A DNA stretch of 64,000 nt. Origin: Tetracentron sinense (taxonomy: Eukaryota > Streptophyta > Magnoliopsida > Trochodendrales > Trochodendraceae). The notes below the pieces were generated by a model. The model searched no databases, was not told the origin of the DNA, and saw nothing but the letters and a program-made list of their open reading frames with translations. The position numbers and the translations under genes were made by a program. Location: positions 28,119,760-28,183,759 of the forward strand of contig CM026557.1 of assembly GCA_015143295.1 (NCBI GenBank), read 5' to 3'. Shown here piece by piece: positions 21,386-32,908 of this stretch (positions are counted from its first letter, which is position 1; each line of letters starts with the position of its first letter).

Positions 21386-22204
21386 CAACGTACCCGTGGT
21401 GAGCTGCACAACGTGCCCGTGGTGAGTTGTACAACGGATGAACACAGTACGTCTTCCTACAGGTACAGACTGTTTTGGCCATATCTTTTGACTCGTTCGT
21501 CCGATTTTGACGATTCAACTTGCGTTGTGTTCGTACTTCGAAAAGGAACATTTCTGACATTTCAAAATTTCCAATTTCTTCCTTATTTATTAATTACACT
21601 TCTTTAAAAGCAAAATGACAACGAAAATGTCATGCCTTAACTGTGAAAAGGTCAGGGGTTCTACAGATACACTCTACTAGATTTTAATGTCATAACCCAT
21701 ATTGTAAAAGTAAAATAGAAAATCTGTATTTGTGATGCGAGTTAATTTGTGATGCCTCTATGCCTTAACCCAAAGCATGAAAAACGTGTATTCTTACTAC
21801 TTAGTAATTGTGTGATGATTCAATTGAGAAAAACATGATTAAAAGACTGAGTTTTGGGAAAAAACCAAGAAGAAAACCTTTGTGTTTTGATGAAGACAAG
21901 TAGAAAATCCTACTAGTTATGATATGATGATTCTATGGTCAATATCAACTGAATGAAATGATTATATAATGAATTCAAGCATGTGCCATGTGTAAGTGAT
22001 TGTGTGATTGAGATTAAATGAAGTAGAAAAGCATGTGCTATATGATCAAGTGTTTCTAATTGTATACCATGTTCACGCACCATTGTATATGAACACCTTA
22101 TATGCATGATCGAGCTTCTGTATATGTACATTTATTGTAAAAGGAAGCAAAAGATGAAAAGCAAAGCAATTGTAAAGAGAGCAAAGTAAAGGATGATAAG
22201 CAAA

Positions 22205-22880
22205 CAATTGTATTGGAAGGATGATAGTGGGCTCTCACCACAAGTAGGGTGAGCATTATCATCTGATTCCAAGTCAAACCATGAAAAAGCAACTGTATTG
22301 AAAGGAGAATAGTGGGCTCTCATCACAAGCAGGGTGAGCATTCTTCTCTGATTTTAAGTAAAAGTAATTGTATTGGAAGGAAGATAGTGGGCTCTCACCA
22401 CAAGCAGGGTGAGCATTATCTTCTGATTCCAAGTAAACGCATTTGTATTGGAAGGAGAATAGTGGGCTCTCATCACAAGCAGAGTGAGCATTATTCTCTG
22501 ATTCCAAGTAAAAGTAATTATATTAGAAGGAGGATAGTGGGCTCTCACCACAAGCAGGGTGAGCATTATCTTCTGATTCCAAGTAAACACATCTGTATTG
22601 GAAGGAGAATAGTGGGCTCTCATCACAAGTAGGGTGAACATTATTCTCTGATTCCAAGTAAAAGTAATTGTATTGGAAGGAGGATAGTGGGCTCTCACCA
22701 CAAGCAGGGTGAGCATTATCTTCTGATTCCAAGAAAATTCATTTGTATTTGAAAGATGATAGTGGGCTCTTACCATAAGCAGGGTGAGCATTATCATCTG
22801 ATTCCAAGTAAAAGTAAATGTATTGGAAGGATGACAGTGGGCTCTTACCACAAGTAGGGTAAGCATTGTTATCTGATTCC
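22205..22880 (+). repeat. 75-bp tandem array in J
   Basis: About nine units of 75 bp (first spacings 85 and 74), each with 'gtgggctctcaccacaagca' and 'ctgattccaagtaaa'. Two alternating unit types make a partial 150-bp higher-order period between about 22380 and 22700. Frames through it are open by chance on both strands. Confidence 0.9.
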
Positions 22881-23093
22881 AAATGACAAGTCATATGTAA
22901 AACAAATGAAATGATAAGAAAGCAATAGTAAAGTATAAGAAAAGAAACAAAAGAAGTATATGTATAGTATGTATGCACAGTGTAAGGGAAAAGGGAGTTC
23001 CGCAATTTTTTACAGTGTTTGCATGTGTATTTGATGAATTGCTAAATGAAAGCATGTTATGTTATGACATTATTATCTAGTGGTTTGTAGACG

Positions 23094-23112
23094 CTGAGTA
23101 TTCCATGCTCAG
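23094..23112 (+). other. Conserved LTR hairpin (J)
   Basis: CTGAGTATTCCATGCTCAG, identical to that in F, K and C, 18 bases before the micro-ORF. Confidence 0.6.
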
Positions 23113-23130
23113 CTGAAGTTGTTATCTTCG

Positions 23131-23226
23131 GCAGGTTTTGATGAGCGTGCTCCTGAGCCTTGGATAGAGGAGGAGTACTATGATCCAGAGCCTACCATGG
23201 ATCATCCTCATGAGGATAGAGTGTAG
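23131..23226 (+). CDS. Conserved acidic LTR micro-ORF, copy 5 (J)
   Basis: A 31-codon frame from the shared Ala-Gly to TAG 23224-23226, with AGFDERAPEPWIEEEYYDPE and a His/Asp-rich end (MDHPHEDRV) like those of E and G. It has no in-frame ATG; the preceding 'tcttcggcag|gt' is a good 3' splice-site match. It may be an exon or a decayed ORF. Confidence 0.42.
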   Translation, partial: AGFDERAPEPWIEEEYYDPEPTMDHPHEDRV

Positions 23227-23488
23227 GATGGAGGCCCTTTTCAAATTATTTGTGAGGGAGAGAACATGTATATTTTGATAGTGGGCATGTCCACTTTACA
23301 TTTATATGTTTTGTATATGTCATGACAGTATGGTTTTATGTTTAAAGAAATTTTTGCTTCCGCTATTATTTGTCTTGTGTATTGCATAGGATGGTAAGTA
23401 CGCCTTATGTGTCATCACCGGATGGTATGACATGGCGGTCATGAGCCAAAGTATCTCGAACTCGTAGGGGGTATTTTGGGTCGTGACA

Positions 23489-23665
23489 AATGGTATTCTG
23501 GATCCTCCGTTGAAATCTTGGTATTGGTGGAAAGAGATTATTGGATTAAAGTCTTTATGCAATTTGATATTCAAGCATACTTTTTGAGAGAATAATCAGC
23601 CTGCAGACTTTCTTTCTAAAATGGCTTGTTTGAAGAAAGATATAAAAATTTTCAGAGATTATTGA
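23489..23665 (+). pseudogene. LINE RNase H, 3' part
   Basis: Resumes the LINE frame after J: aat-ggt continues in register and the frame stays open to TGA 23663-23665. It contains HTFRENNQPADFLSK, the plant RNase H motif with the last catalytic aspartate. Together with 16470-16948 it forms a nearly complete RNase H domain, so J inserted in an otherwise continuous coding stretch. Confidence 0.85.
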
Positions 23666-24089
23666 TTGCCTTATTCATTTACAAGGTTTGATCTGTATGG
23701 ACTCTTTGGCTCTTGTTAATATCAGATTTTAGGATGTGGTTAATGTTGGGGTATTGTTATATGTTCCCCCCAGCATTGTATTGGGTCCTGTTTGGTCGTT
23801 AGGTGGAAGGGGTAAGGTTTTATGTCCCCCCCCCCCCCCCTTCTTTCTTTTAGTTGGTTGTTTGGTTTGTGTTGGTTTTTACCTTCCCTAGGTCAGTATG
23901 TTCTTAAGAGGGGTTTTTGGTTTATGTCCCCCCCTCTCAGTTTTGGTTGTCTTGTAGGGGTAAGGTTTATGTCCCCCCCCCCCCCCCCCCCAATTTTTCT
24001 TCTTCTTTTAATAAAACATGCAGTGGTCTGCCAAACCCCCCACTCATTCTGAGTGGCTTTATTTAAAATAAAATAAAAAACAAAAAAAA
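23666..24089 (+). other. LINE 3' untranslated region and A-rich tail
   Basis: Non-coding tail with poly-C runs (about 23826-23840 and 23973-23992) in a repeated 'ggtttatgtccccc' context, an AATAAAA signal near 24010 and an A-rich end (24064-24089). This is a typical LINE 3' end. No target duplication could be matched to the left flank at 16097, so the insertion or a later deletion removed M's LTR end and primer site. Confidence 0.75.
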
Positions 24090-24346
24090 ACAAGCAGCCT
24101 GCCTAGAGGGATATTCTAAACCCTAACCTACTTGTACCCTATACCTATCCCAATCATGGTTGACTAACAGGGCACTTTACCCTGATAAGCACCCATTCAG
24201 GGACATGTAATGAGCCAAATATGTGCTTGTAATAAAACACATCCAACCCTACATCCCGACATAGCATATAGGGTTCAAATCTCAGGCATACAGGTCTTCA
24301 CAAGACCTATCCTCGGCCTTGACTTGATAGGCCCCCGGTTCCCAAC
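24090..24346 (+). other. 5' leader fragment of Ogre-like element M
   Basis: Non-coding. It resembles 46020-46320 in inverted orientation (the leader of N), sharing 'caagcagcct', 'ggacatgtaatgag'-type and 'cttgacttgatagg'-type stretches. It continues after solo LTR I at 29059: N aligns across the junction, confirming that I is an insertion. Confidence 0.7.
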
Positions 24347-25974
24347 TGAAGGGGGATCTGGATAAAAATTTATGCGGAAACTGGATCTCCTAGATCTTAA
24401 CAACATAGAAAGCATCAAAAAATCTAAGAGTTTTAATCATATCACCTCGGTGAATGATGTTCACTGGTGAAGCTTAATCCACTCGAATAGTCATAACTCA
24501 TTGTAGAGATTTCTCAAAGAACTACTCGAATCTCGATCCTTGTTCTCCGTTATCCCCACGAAGCTTTAGAATCTTCTTTGGAATTGTTGAAGCAAGAGGA
24601 AGAAGATGGAGTAAAATTGTAGACCTTCTATCACCAAAAACAGTAAGGTTCAAATCCCTAGATTTGCAAAACCCAACTTGGACACTCCCTAGGGGCTCAT
24701 GGTTTGGAGAGAGAGGAGTGGAAGAGAAACAATTCTGGAGAATTGTGATTTATGGTCTAGGGTGTTGGGGTATTTATAGACTAGGATCCAATCCTAATCC
24801 AACTCCAACTATACCTCATCTTTTAAGGAATTATTTAACAATAATAACTCTTATTATTTAATAAATAATTTTCTAGTTTAACTATAACTACTCTAGTTAT
24901 AGAAGACCTACTAATTAAAGAGTCCTTATTCAATGATGATTCCTTAATTAATATGGATAAGTCAAGAACTAACAAAGGGAGGAATCCTAGTCAAACTAGG
25001 ATACCTCAAACCACAAAAGGGGGGGGGGGGGGGTGTGAGTTTTGAGGAGTGTTAGACTCCTTTTTGCAATCCAAATTCTCCTCATCTTAATCCTACTTGT
25101 AATCCAACCATTGGATTTTAATTCCATAATAAAAGGAATTATATTTTAACAATTATTCAATTAACCTAATCCTAATCCAATTAGGATTACTCCAAGGGGG
25201 CGCCCAACCCTAGGGTTCTAATCCATGGGTTTGGGCCCATATTAAGGGTCTATATTAAATGGGTTTATATATATGGTTCAAACCTATTTCCCCTTTAATT
25301 ATGTTAATTAAATAATTACTAACATGATCCCTTAATTTAAACCATATATTAACTTTTAATCTATTTAATTAAATGATTAACTTTTAATCACTTAAATAAT
25401 TGAATAACATTTAATCAATTATTGAGCTTGTATTTCTTATGTGAGCATCTCCACAGATTGCTCTGGGACATTCTTACCCTGGCTTACCCAATGTTATCCC
25501 ATTGACCATAAATAGGAAATAGATCGGAATTGCAAGTGACGTGAGATATCCATGTTGTAATTGAATCCCAATGTATGAACATTTAACCAGTACGGATCCT
25601 GCCACATGAACTTTTAAATTCGATTTATCCTTTTAAATACATTATCCCTAATGGGCCTTCAAGATTGACATACTATCTAACCCATAACCCATTGCACATC
25701 ATCCAGGTTTCCAAGACTTATGATTAAGCCATGAGAAACAATTTCTCATGAAAAATATTTAGAGAAAATCCTTTAATAAGTATATTATCTTTTAATAAAA
25801 GTATATTTCAGAACTTATTTTGATTTTAAAATCACCTACGCAGGATTTGAACTTAATCAACTATCTTACCCGGAACTTGGATAATCTCTCAAATTAATGA
25901 GCATGGATTTCTTGTTTGAAATTCATCATGACTCGAACAACATTCTGACTATCTAACTGTCACTGAATTGTATT

Positions 25975-28507
25975 TCTAAACACCCCATTTTTACACCCTT
26001 AAAACTTTATTTTTATTATTTTATTTTTGTATATTTTAATTCAATTTAATTTAATTTTGTTTCCTTGTGCGAGTGTTGTGAGTTTTGAGAGGGAAAGAAA
26101 GAGTTTAGAGAGAGAGAGAGCATATCCATTTCTTAGTCCATTTCACTAAACCCATTTCCTAAAATCCAAGTCCATTACCCTCATAGTCCATAAACCCCAA
26201 AACCTTTAGTTAAATCCTTGTTGCAAAGCCCATTTATTCAAGCCCACACTAAAGCCCAAAGTCCACAACCTTTAAGCCAAGCCTGGCCCATTACTATTCA
26301 CTATATAAGCAAAGAGAAAGGGGTTTAATACCCTAATTTTTTTTTCTTGCTGAGAAGAGTTGCAAGTCTCTCTCTCGAGCCACACCTCCCTCCCTTCTTC
26401 TTCTCTTCTATTTCCCTTCTCCTTCTTCTTCAATTTGCAGCAGCAATATCTTGGGTGTGAAACATCACCAATACAACATTATCCAACTCTGCACCCCTCC
26501 TTCATCGCCGGCAACGAGAATTTCTAGCATATCCTTCACACAGTAGTAGCAGCGGCTGCTGCCCCATCTTCTCCGGCGAGAAATCCGATCAGTAGGCCCT
26601 CCATTGCCTGGACCACAACCCGTGTAACAGTAGCACCTATTTCTTACCTCGGCTTTGAATCTCAGATCGGGCTTTCAGGCTAAGCTCCGGTCATCTTCTC
26701 CAAACAGATCTGGTACATAGCCATCCATCTATCGCAGCTCCGGCGACTTCCATCCCTGCCGGCGAACCAGTCACCATCGACTACACCTTCCAATCCATCA
26801 ATCGCCTTCTCTGCTTTCTTCTTCTGTTTACGGCAGCAATAGGGAGCTCCCTCACACTGGCAGCCACACCTCCGATCTTCCATTTCCGATCACCTTCTCC
26901 GGCAAGCTTCATCACTAGCTTTGGCCAGTAGCTCTCCATCGTCAGTTTTGATCTCTCCAGAAGCAAGAGGATCTCGCCACCGATCATCCCCTCAGCCCAG
27001 ATTTGATCCACCACCAATCCTCTCTCCGGTCAGTATCTCAATTCGTCAAATCTGATTCATCTCCAGCCCAATAGCTCATCATTTCTCAGGTAATCTTTTC
27101 CCTATTCTCTCTGGTATCCTTTTATTTACTTACTTATTTATTTTGTAACCTGTATAGTTAGTTTCTTTTTTGTGGTTTGTTTTCTTTCATGCTTATGAGT
27201 GAGGTTTAACTAGTTCAGATCTGGGGAGCAGTTTGACTGTAATGAAGCTCTGGTTTTATATAAAACCAGAATTCTAATTGTGATTTGAAATCTGGTTTTA
27301 TTTCAAAACCATAGTGTTGTTGGCCCATTCCTGTGTTCGTTTGGTCTAAGAGAATCATTGGGAAGGGTGGTATAACCTATAAACAGAGGAATGTTTTGGC
27401 CGAACCAGGCCTATTCTAAGCCAAGTTTTACCATAACAATCCTTGGTTTATTTTTTATACATATGTTGCAGTGTGGTCCCCGTAATCCTTGGATCCTTTA
27501 AATCCACAAGTTTTGACCACCAATCGTTGAGTCCAAGTCAAGTGACCTAGTTCACCATTGGTCAATTGGCCTTGGTACAACAGTTTTAGTTTGGCCCCAC
27601 TCTGACCTCATTTTTTTAACCTTGGTTAGGTATTCATTTTAGTACATAATTTAATTTGTATATGTACATCTGTAAATTATGGGCCTTGGCCCATTAGCTT
27701 TCCTTTTGGCTTTAATCTTTGTCTATAATTTATTCCATGTGTGTATGTGATATAGGATTAGGTCGTTAGTTCCTTTTTCCTTTTTGCCTATCTCGGGCAC
27801 ATAGGTGGATTCAACCCTAAAAACAACTTGCCTACCCATTTAGTTAAAAAATACAAAAAAAATCAAAAACATACAAAACAACAAAAACATTCAAAAAACC
27901 CACAAAATAAAAAAAATGACCTACCCTAAAAAATGAACACCCCCTAGCGCTCCCCCATGAGCACCTAGCTGCGTAACCAAATCCCAGAGTGAGATTCATA
28001 AATCTCAACTCCGCTTCCCCCAACTCATACACGAGTTGGAAGTGACCACACTCCGAAACGAGTATAAAAACAGTCACCACCCCGAACTACTATGAGGGTC
28101 TGATTCCGACTAATCGGATAAGTAGGCAGCCCGAGCCAGGGTTCGACCCCAACCTAGGATAAAGATCTTATACCCCTTTATGATTGTTTATGTTTGATTA
28201 GAAAAATTAATAATTGTTTTAAGAAATTTCAAATGATTTAAATGTTTGGCTTAGACCTAGTGAGTAGGTTACCATCATTGGATGGAGGTCCTAGGGTGCC
28301 TAACCCCTTCCCCAGGACCTAAATGAATCTCCTACCTAGACTACTCTGGACCGTAGACCCCTTATTTTGGATTTATCTTGGGATCCTACTTCCCCTAAGT
28401 AGGTGGCGACTCTTAGAATAAATTTAGCGTTATTCCTCTACTCTCGGACCTTATCTTGACACTTAGAGTTGAGGGGGGAGGAAAGGCGGTAAATTTAGGT
28501 GTTTACA
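25975..28507 (+). mobile_element. Solo LTR H (Ogre/Tat-like), inserted in solo LTR I
   Basis: A 2533-bp LTR with inverted ends (TCTAAACACCCC, a mutated TGTAAACACCCC, and GGTGTTTACA) and perfect GTATT duplications (25970-25974 and 28508-28512). The last part ('gtaggtggcgactctta', 'agggtgcctaaccccttccc') resembles the LTR ends of N and M, hence Ogre/Tat-like in plus orientation. No coding capacity; short ORFs in the CT-rich leader are incidental. Confidence 0.85.
26303..26309 (+). promoter_or_regulatory. TATA box of solo LTR H
   Basis: TATATAA in 'cactatataagcaaag', followed by the CT-rich, leader-like 'tctctctctcgagcc' stretch. Likely LTR core promoter. Confidence 0.55.
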
Positions 28508-29339
28508 GTATTCCCTAAGTTAGAAAATACATTGGTGGAATCAAAACAGTCGGATCACTGCTCAGTCATAGATGAACACATTAGATCTAAGGATCATCGA
28601 AACTATTCAATGTGAATGAGAGACCAACTATCTGATAGTATGTTTATGCAAGAGGTCTCTCATTGAATGCAATCAGTCAGTGTACATTTAAGCACCCATA
28701 TGCTGATGTGTTGTCTCCACTACAATAGTTCGAGATAGAACTATATCTCACCTATTGAGAACATCTTAGCATTCTGGCAGCCATATAAGTGAAGTACCCA
28801 GCTTCACCCATAGCTATGAGTATATAAGGTATAAGGAACTGGAAAGTTATATCTGCCTATGATAATCCAATCACATAACTTTCCTATAATATATCCTATG
28901 GACCTTTATCGATATCTTATATCGTATAGATCATCTCATGATCATGGTCAATTACCCATAATGAATACATAATAGATTAAGAAGAAATCTTTATTAATCA
29001 AAGTAATAAGAGTCTAACAATATAAATGACTTTTTTTGGCATCATGTCTAACACCAACAACCCGGGTAAAGCATACTGGACCTCTGTCTGACTACCCTAT
29101 CAGATCATGTGTGCCTTGTCGTACCTAATTAATAAAAAGAACAAAAAAATACAATCATCTTTGCATCTTGCATTTGTATACACAGTACACTTACACAGAG
29201 TGTGTATATTATCCAGGTAGATGATAGGTCCTTCAGGAATTGCTCCGTCAATGGGTCAACCATCACGGCCCGTGCATCTGACTTCCCAGGAAGCATGTGA
29301 TAACAACTTCCAGAAAGCAATTGAGACCCTCACTTTGAG

Positions 29340-30350
29340 TTAGCATCTCGCTTGGGCTTAGTACTATAAAATGGGTACCATCCTAGACCTGCCCATGGTT
29401 AAATTAGATTGACGCCTTTTAAATGCTATAATCCAGTGTTGGAACCCATCATACATGGTATTTTGTTTTGGTATGAATGAACTGTGTCCAACACTAGAAG
29501 AAAAACAGCGTATTGTAGGCTTAAACATGGAAGGCGAAGCCATCGTACCACGCTACAAGACAACATAATAGGTAGATCTCTCAAGGTTCTTGCATATCAA
29601 GTCTGCTTGCTTGCAGAACGATCCTAGCGGTTCTTATGATCGGGTACCCATAAAATTTCTTGAGAAATGGTACAACCACAAGTGGAATCCTAACTCCTTG
29701 ACAGCTGAACTCCCGGTCTCAACGCCTTTATACTGATAGTCATGTTTCAGTTGGTCCTACCAAAGTGCCGCACCCTCACCGAATCAGTACTAGTGGGGAT
29801 TATTGAAGATATGTGCAACTCCGAAACGGTTGTCCCAGTCATCCTAGCAGAGCTTCTCAGGGCTCTTAACCAAACCGTAGATCGCAGAAAGGGCATCTTT
29901 CATGCCAGTGCACCTCTACTGAACCTATGGTTGGTAGCACATCTGCCTATAATCATACCGGTGCCCACTGATCTCTGAGATACATATAGCCTGCCTAGGA
30001 AGATTTCTCACAATCAGGGCTAGATAGTGACCACAGACGCCAGAACTCTTTACCAGTTTCTCCAAAACCTGATAGAGGAACAGATTACATAGGAATATGA
30101 GTGGCTAGTCCAGAAACAGCTACCTCGCGCTGTAATAGCAGGAAGACGGTGCATGATCCTAGCAGGTCTAACCGGCTCAACAGCCTATGTACCACTCTGA
30201 GTCCTTCGCCAGTTTGGACTCCCTCAGTGTATCCCGGTAATAGATAGACTGGGAGATGATTTCATCGACTTCACTATGCATTCTGAATGCCTCACTTGTG
30301 GCTTTCAAGTAGATTGGTGAAGCTCCAGAAGAGAATAGTGGCCAGACTTC
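29340..30350 (+). pseudogene. ORF1 of Ogre-like M, plant mobile-like domain (DUF7745-like)
   Basis: Conceptual translation across stops shows NELCPTLEEKQRIVGLNMEG near 29475, then SETVVPVILAELLRALNQTV and KGIFHASAPLLNLWLVAHLP in the open stretch 29742-29978, then a QFGLPQCIPV segment near 30210. This order matches the family found in the ORF upstream of gag in Ogre elements; the DUF7745 label is from memory. Its role in the element is not established. Several nonsense codons are present. Confidence 0.55.
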
Positions 30351-30479
30351 GTGATCATAATAGGACCACCAACAGATTCAGCATACCATCTGTGGGTGGA
30401 AGACCCTGACATTCCATCTGGTATACTAACACCAAGGGAACTACTGACACCAGTTTCAGATCCATCAAGAGGAACCATA

Positions 30480-30980
30480 CCCATAGCTAAAATGGTGGTT
30501 CCCTGGAGAGACATATTCTTGGAAAGGCAGCTACAGATCCAGGAGAAGGAGAAAAGGTTACGGAAAGCCCAATGAGCATTCAAGCAGCAGGAGATAAAGC
30601 AGAGCCACGAAATTCAAGCCATGCAAGAGCAGGTTGAGCGGCTCAAGCAAACAGTCCAGTCTCTCCAGAAGAGACGCAAAGACGATGACAAAGAGATAGC
30701 CGTCGTCAGGGCCCAACTGCACTTCTACCAAGAACAGCTTGACGGTGCAAAGGTTGAGATGACCGATCAGATCCGACAGTTCGGATTTCGAATGTTCAAT
30801 ACTACAGAAAAAATTGACAACATGGAGGTTGAGATCACATCCCTCCAACAACAGATCATGGACCTTAACAATGTGCCCCAACTACTTGACTTCGCGATCC
30901 CTAACGACCTACCTAGGATCGAGTCCTTTTTCTTTTCATTGAGTCATACAGTCCTGTACTCACACTACATGCATCAATGA
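30480..30980 (+). pseudogene. Coiled-coil C-terminal part of M's ORF1
   Basis: Glu/Lys/Gln-rich heptads (LERQLQIQEKEKRLRKAQ, then VERLKQTVQSLQKRRKDDD and ITSLQQQIMDLN) strongly suggest a long coiled coil. A TGA near 30573 splits it. It follows the ORF1 domain in order and on the same strand, so it is read as the same protein's C-terminal part. Confidence 0.55.
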
Positions 30981-31055
30981 AAAATCATTTTCCTGCATTC
31001 TTTGTCTTGCAAATAATGCATAATCGTGATTAGTCGTTAAATTCTTTTCAGTTGC

Positions 31056-31442
31056 ATGAGCCGACCCATGACTCGCTCTATGACTGTAATTCTCGCAGAA
31101 ACAGCAGCACTTGAGGCAGTCCTAACAGAGGTACCAGTCATAGAAAAAGTACCCAACAGTGTCATATCAGAGAGCAATTTAGATACAATGGCAGAACCGG
31201 CAGACCAGCAACAATGAACCAGTGAGATCTTATAGGCTCATAACAAAGACATCGTAGCCATGTAGGCAAAACTTGACAGTGTTCTGAATCTCTGAAGATC
31301 CTTATCAGCACCCGAATCGACGAACCTTCTACCCGGATCCCTACCAACGAATCATCAGAACAACCTATCCCTGAGCCTCACCCTATTCCAATTATCATCC
31401 CTAACCCTGGACCCATTACAAGCGGAGGCGACACGGAGTATG
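31056..31442 (+). pseudogene. gag: N-terminal gag of Ogre-like M, interrupted by E
   Basis: An ATG at 31056 starts MSRPMTRSMTVILAETAAL, followed by acidic, proline-rich sequence with several stops. The frame is cut at 31442 by E and continues at 37948. The start resembles Tat/Ogre Gag N-termini; assignment rests mainly on the clear Gag domain after E. Confidence 0.5.
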
Positions 31443-31657
31443 CGTCGCGCCCCAAAGTCCACCCTAGGAGTTAGGTTAGACTTTGTACGAAACTAACTTA
31501 TCAGATCAAACCATCTAGCACAAAATAAACAAGGTAATGCTACAACGGAAACTAAACTTTCATTATCTTATACATGATCGTATTCCAAAAGTCTGTACAT
31601 ATAACAAAAGTAAAGAGTGAACACGCTCACTCATCAAAATACAACTCCTTCACTCTC

Positions 31658-31795
31658 TCAGCAAAAATCCAGATCGGGCCCCCTATCTAGAGTTCCATCA
31701 TCCTGATGATGATCCATGGAAGGCTCCGGCTCGTAGTACTCTTCTTCTATCCAAGGCTCCGAACCACTGATGTCGAAGGGAACACGTACACCTGC
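31658..31795 (-). CDS. Conserved acidic LTR micro-ORF, copy 6 (E)
   Basis: A 45-codon frame from the shared Ala-Gly (31795) to TGA 31658-31660. It contains AGVRVPFDISGSEPWIEEEY, then YEPEPSMDHHQDD, and ends GPDLDFC, comparable with WPYLDYC in B. No ATG start; the upstream 'gtggcag|gt' is acceptor-like. The sequence around it is diverged, yet the core codons are retained. Confidence 0.45.
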   Translation of the reverse strand, partial: AGVRVPFDISGSEPWIEEEYYEPEPSMDHHQDDGTLDRGPDLDFC

Positions 31796-31814
31796 CACTA
31801 TAAAATATACGGCT

Positions 31815-31830
31815 GAGTATTGAAATACTC
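31815..31830 (-). other. Conserved LTR hairpin (E), compensatory variant
   Basis: Minus-strand GAGTATTTCAATACTC gives a perfect 6-bp stem with loop TTCA. The bases differ from those in D and F but pairing is kept. Confidence 0.6.
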
Positions 31831-32730
31831 AACGGGTACCAACCACTAGCCAACAATGTGATAACAAAATCATGCATGCAATTATAGAAATCGTAAAGTG
31901 TAGAGCATAAAACAAATGTGCATATTTTCTAAAATCATTTCCTTGTGAGCTTTCGTGTAAAACATACATCTTATGAAGTCTTGCGAGAATTAATAGCTTA
32001 TGAGTGTGTCTTATGAGTTCTTATGAGCATGGAGCACTTATGAGTTCTTATGAGATCCATAGAGCACGTGCGATCCTTAGAGCATGTGAGATCCTTAAAG
32101 ACTTATGAGCGATCTTAGACATTGAGATCCTTATGAGCATGAGTAACCAATCTTAGAAACCAACCCAAAGGTTGGCATAATCACTTATGAGTCCTTGTGA
32201 GGTTTTTCCTGAAAACATTTCATCTAAGCTTTGAAATCTTCTACTTATAAGAAATCCGGTTCATACAAGACATGTGTACATGTGAGACTTGTGAGCATCA
32301 TCATAGATTCAAAACATAGCTCTTGTGAGCACCTTGATAAACATAGAGGACGTAGAACATTTAGGTATATTCATAGAAGATCATACATCATAGAAATTTC
32401 ATTGAAATGATAGTTTACAAACACTTAGAATTTCATCATCCAATAAACCAAGAACATAATTAGAATATAGTTTTCTTAAAGAATAAAACAAGGTTAGATA
32501 GTAAAAGGTATCTACCTTTCAAAAGAACACCTTTGAGGCTAGAAAAAGCTTTGAGAAAGCTTATGGAATCAATTCCAAGCTTAAGAAAACTCGGAAAGAG
32601 AAAACCTGGACTTCACCTTTACCCTAGCACAACCCTTGAAAACCCTAGCTCTTCTCCCTATTTTCTCTCAAACTTTCTCCCAAAAACTTCTTCTTGCGGT
32701 TCTTAGAACCCTAAGCCACCAAATGTGGGA

Positions 32731-32737
32731 TTTTATA
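32731..32737 (-). promoter_or_regulatory. TATA box of E's LTR
   Basis: TATAAAA on the minus strand in 'ggcctataaaatcccac', after the palindrome cluster; repeated in the 5' LTR remnant near 37323-37330. Confidence 0.6.
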
Positions 32738-32810
32738 GGCCAAAGGGGTGAGGCCAAAGACCCTTACACCCTTAAAATATCTCAAAGGGGTCGGTTCAAA
32801 CAAAAATAGC

Positions 32811-32908
32811 ATGATCGGTCGACCGGTAAAGAGGGTCGGTCGACCGGTCAAAAATCCTCTCTTTGTTAAAAAACCCTATACAAATTTTCGTGCATTCGGT
32901 TGACCGGT
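32811..32908 (-). promoter_or_regulatory. Palindrome cluster (GGTCGACCGGT type) in E's LTR
   Basis: Three or more copies of CGGTCGACCGGT or near forms. This is the positional equivalent of the ACCGATCGATCGGT clusters in B, C, D and F, but the palindrome core is GTCGAC. The 5' LTR remnant has a matching cluster at 37381-37500. Confidence 0.5.

Larger units (their letters stand above)
18392..21665 (-). mobile_element. Solo LTR K (chromovirus) inserted in solo LTR J
   Basis: A 3274-bp LTR read on the minus strand, beginning TGTAGAACCCC (21665) and ending GGGGCGCTACA (18392), with perfect GATAC duplications (18387-18391 and 21666-21670). It has no internal region. It is longer than its relatives mainly because of a ~1.2-kb minisatellite near its start (20150-21385). 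It also holds a two-copy direct repeat of about 75 bp (19080-19260), the hairpin and an ATG-initiated acidic ORF. Confidence 0.94.
16949..23488 (+). mobile_element. Solo LTR J (chromovirus) inserted in LINE RNase H
   Basis: Starts TGTAGAGCCCCGG and ends 'ttttgggtcgtgaca', flanked by perfect AATGG duplications (16944-16948 and 23489-23493). Without nested K it is about 3.26 kb. It has no internal coding region, so it is a solo LTR. Contents in order: a duplicated start (16949 and about 17123), an inverted repeat around 'attcgtcgacgaattc', a TATA box (18045), K, a 75-bp tandem array, the hairpin and the acidic ORF. Confidence 0.93.
24347..29053 (-). mobile_element. Solo LTR I (copia-like?), inserted in M's leader
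   Basis: Read on the minus strand it starts TGTTAGACATGATGCC and ends CCCCCTTCA, flanked by CCAAC duplications (24342-24346 and 29054-29058). Without nested H it is about 2.17 kb, AT-rich and non-coding. The insertion point is confirmed by comparing M with N. The start and composition resemble Ty1/copia LTRs, but the superfamily cannot be fixed without an internal region. A 16-base poly-G run lies near 25019-25033. Confidence 0.8.

Noticed and set aside
20198..21560. Long minus-strand open frames (up to 287 codons) rich in His, Ser and Thr
   Set aside because: They are direct translations of the K minisatellite; several overlapping frames are open at once and no domain is present.
22312..22866. 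ORFs of 106-170 codons across the J array
   Set aside because: The 75-bp unit is a multiple of three; open on both strands by repetition.
25019..25033. Poly-G run and the poly-C runs at 23826 and 23973 as functional elements
   Set aside because: Simple homopolymer tracts, the latter in a LINE tail; length may be uncertain in assembly.
26680..27017. Short ORFs in solo LTR H leader
   Set aside because: CT-rich leader sequence; no conserved residues or domain.
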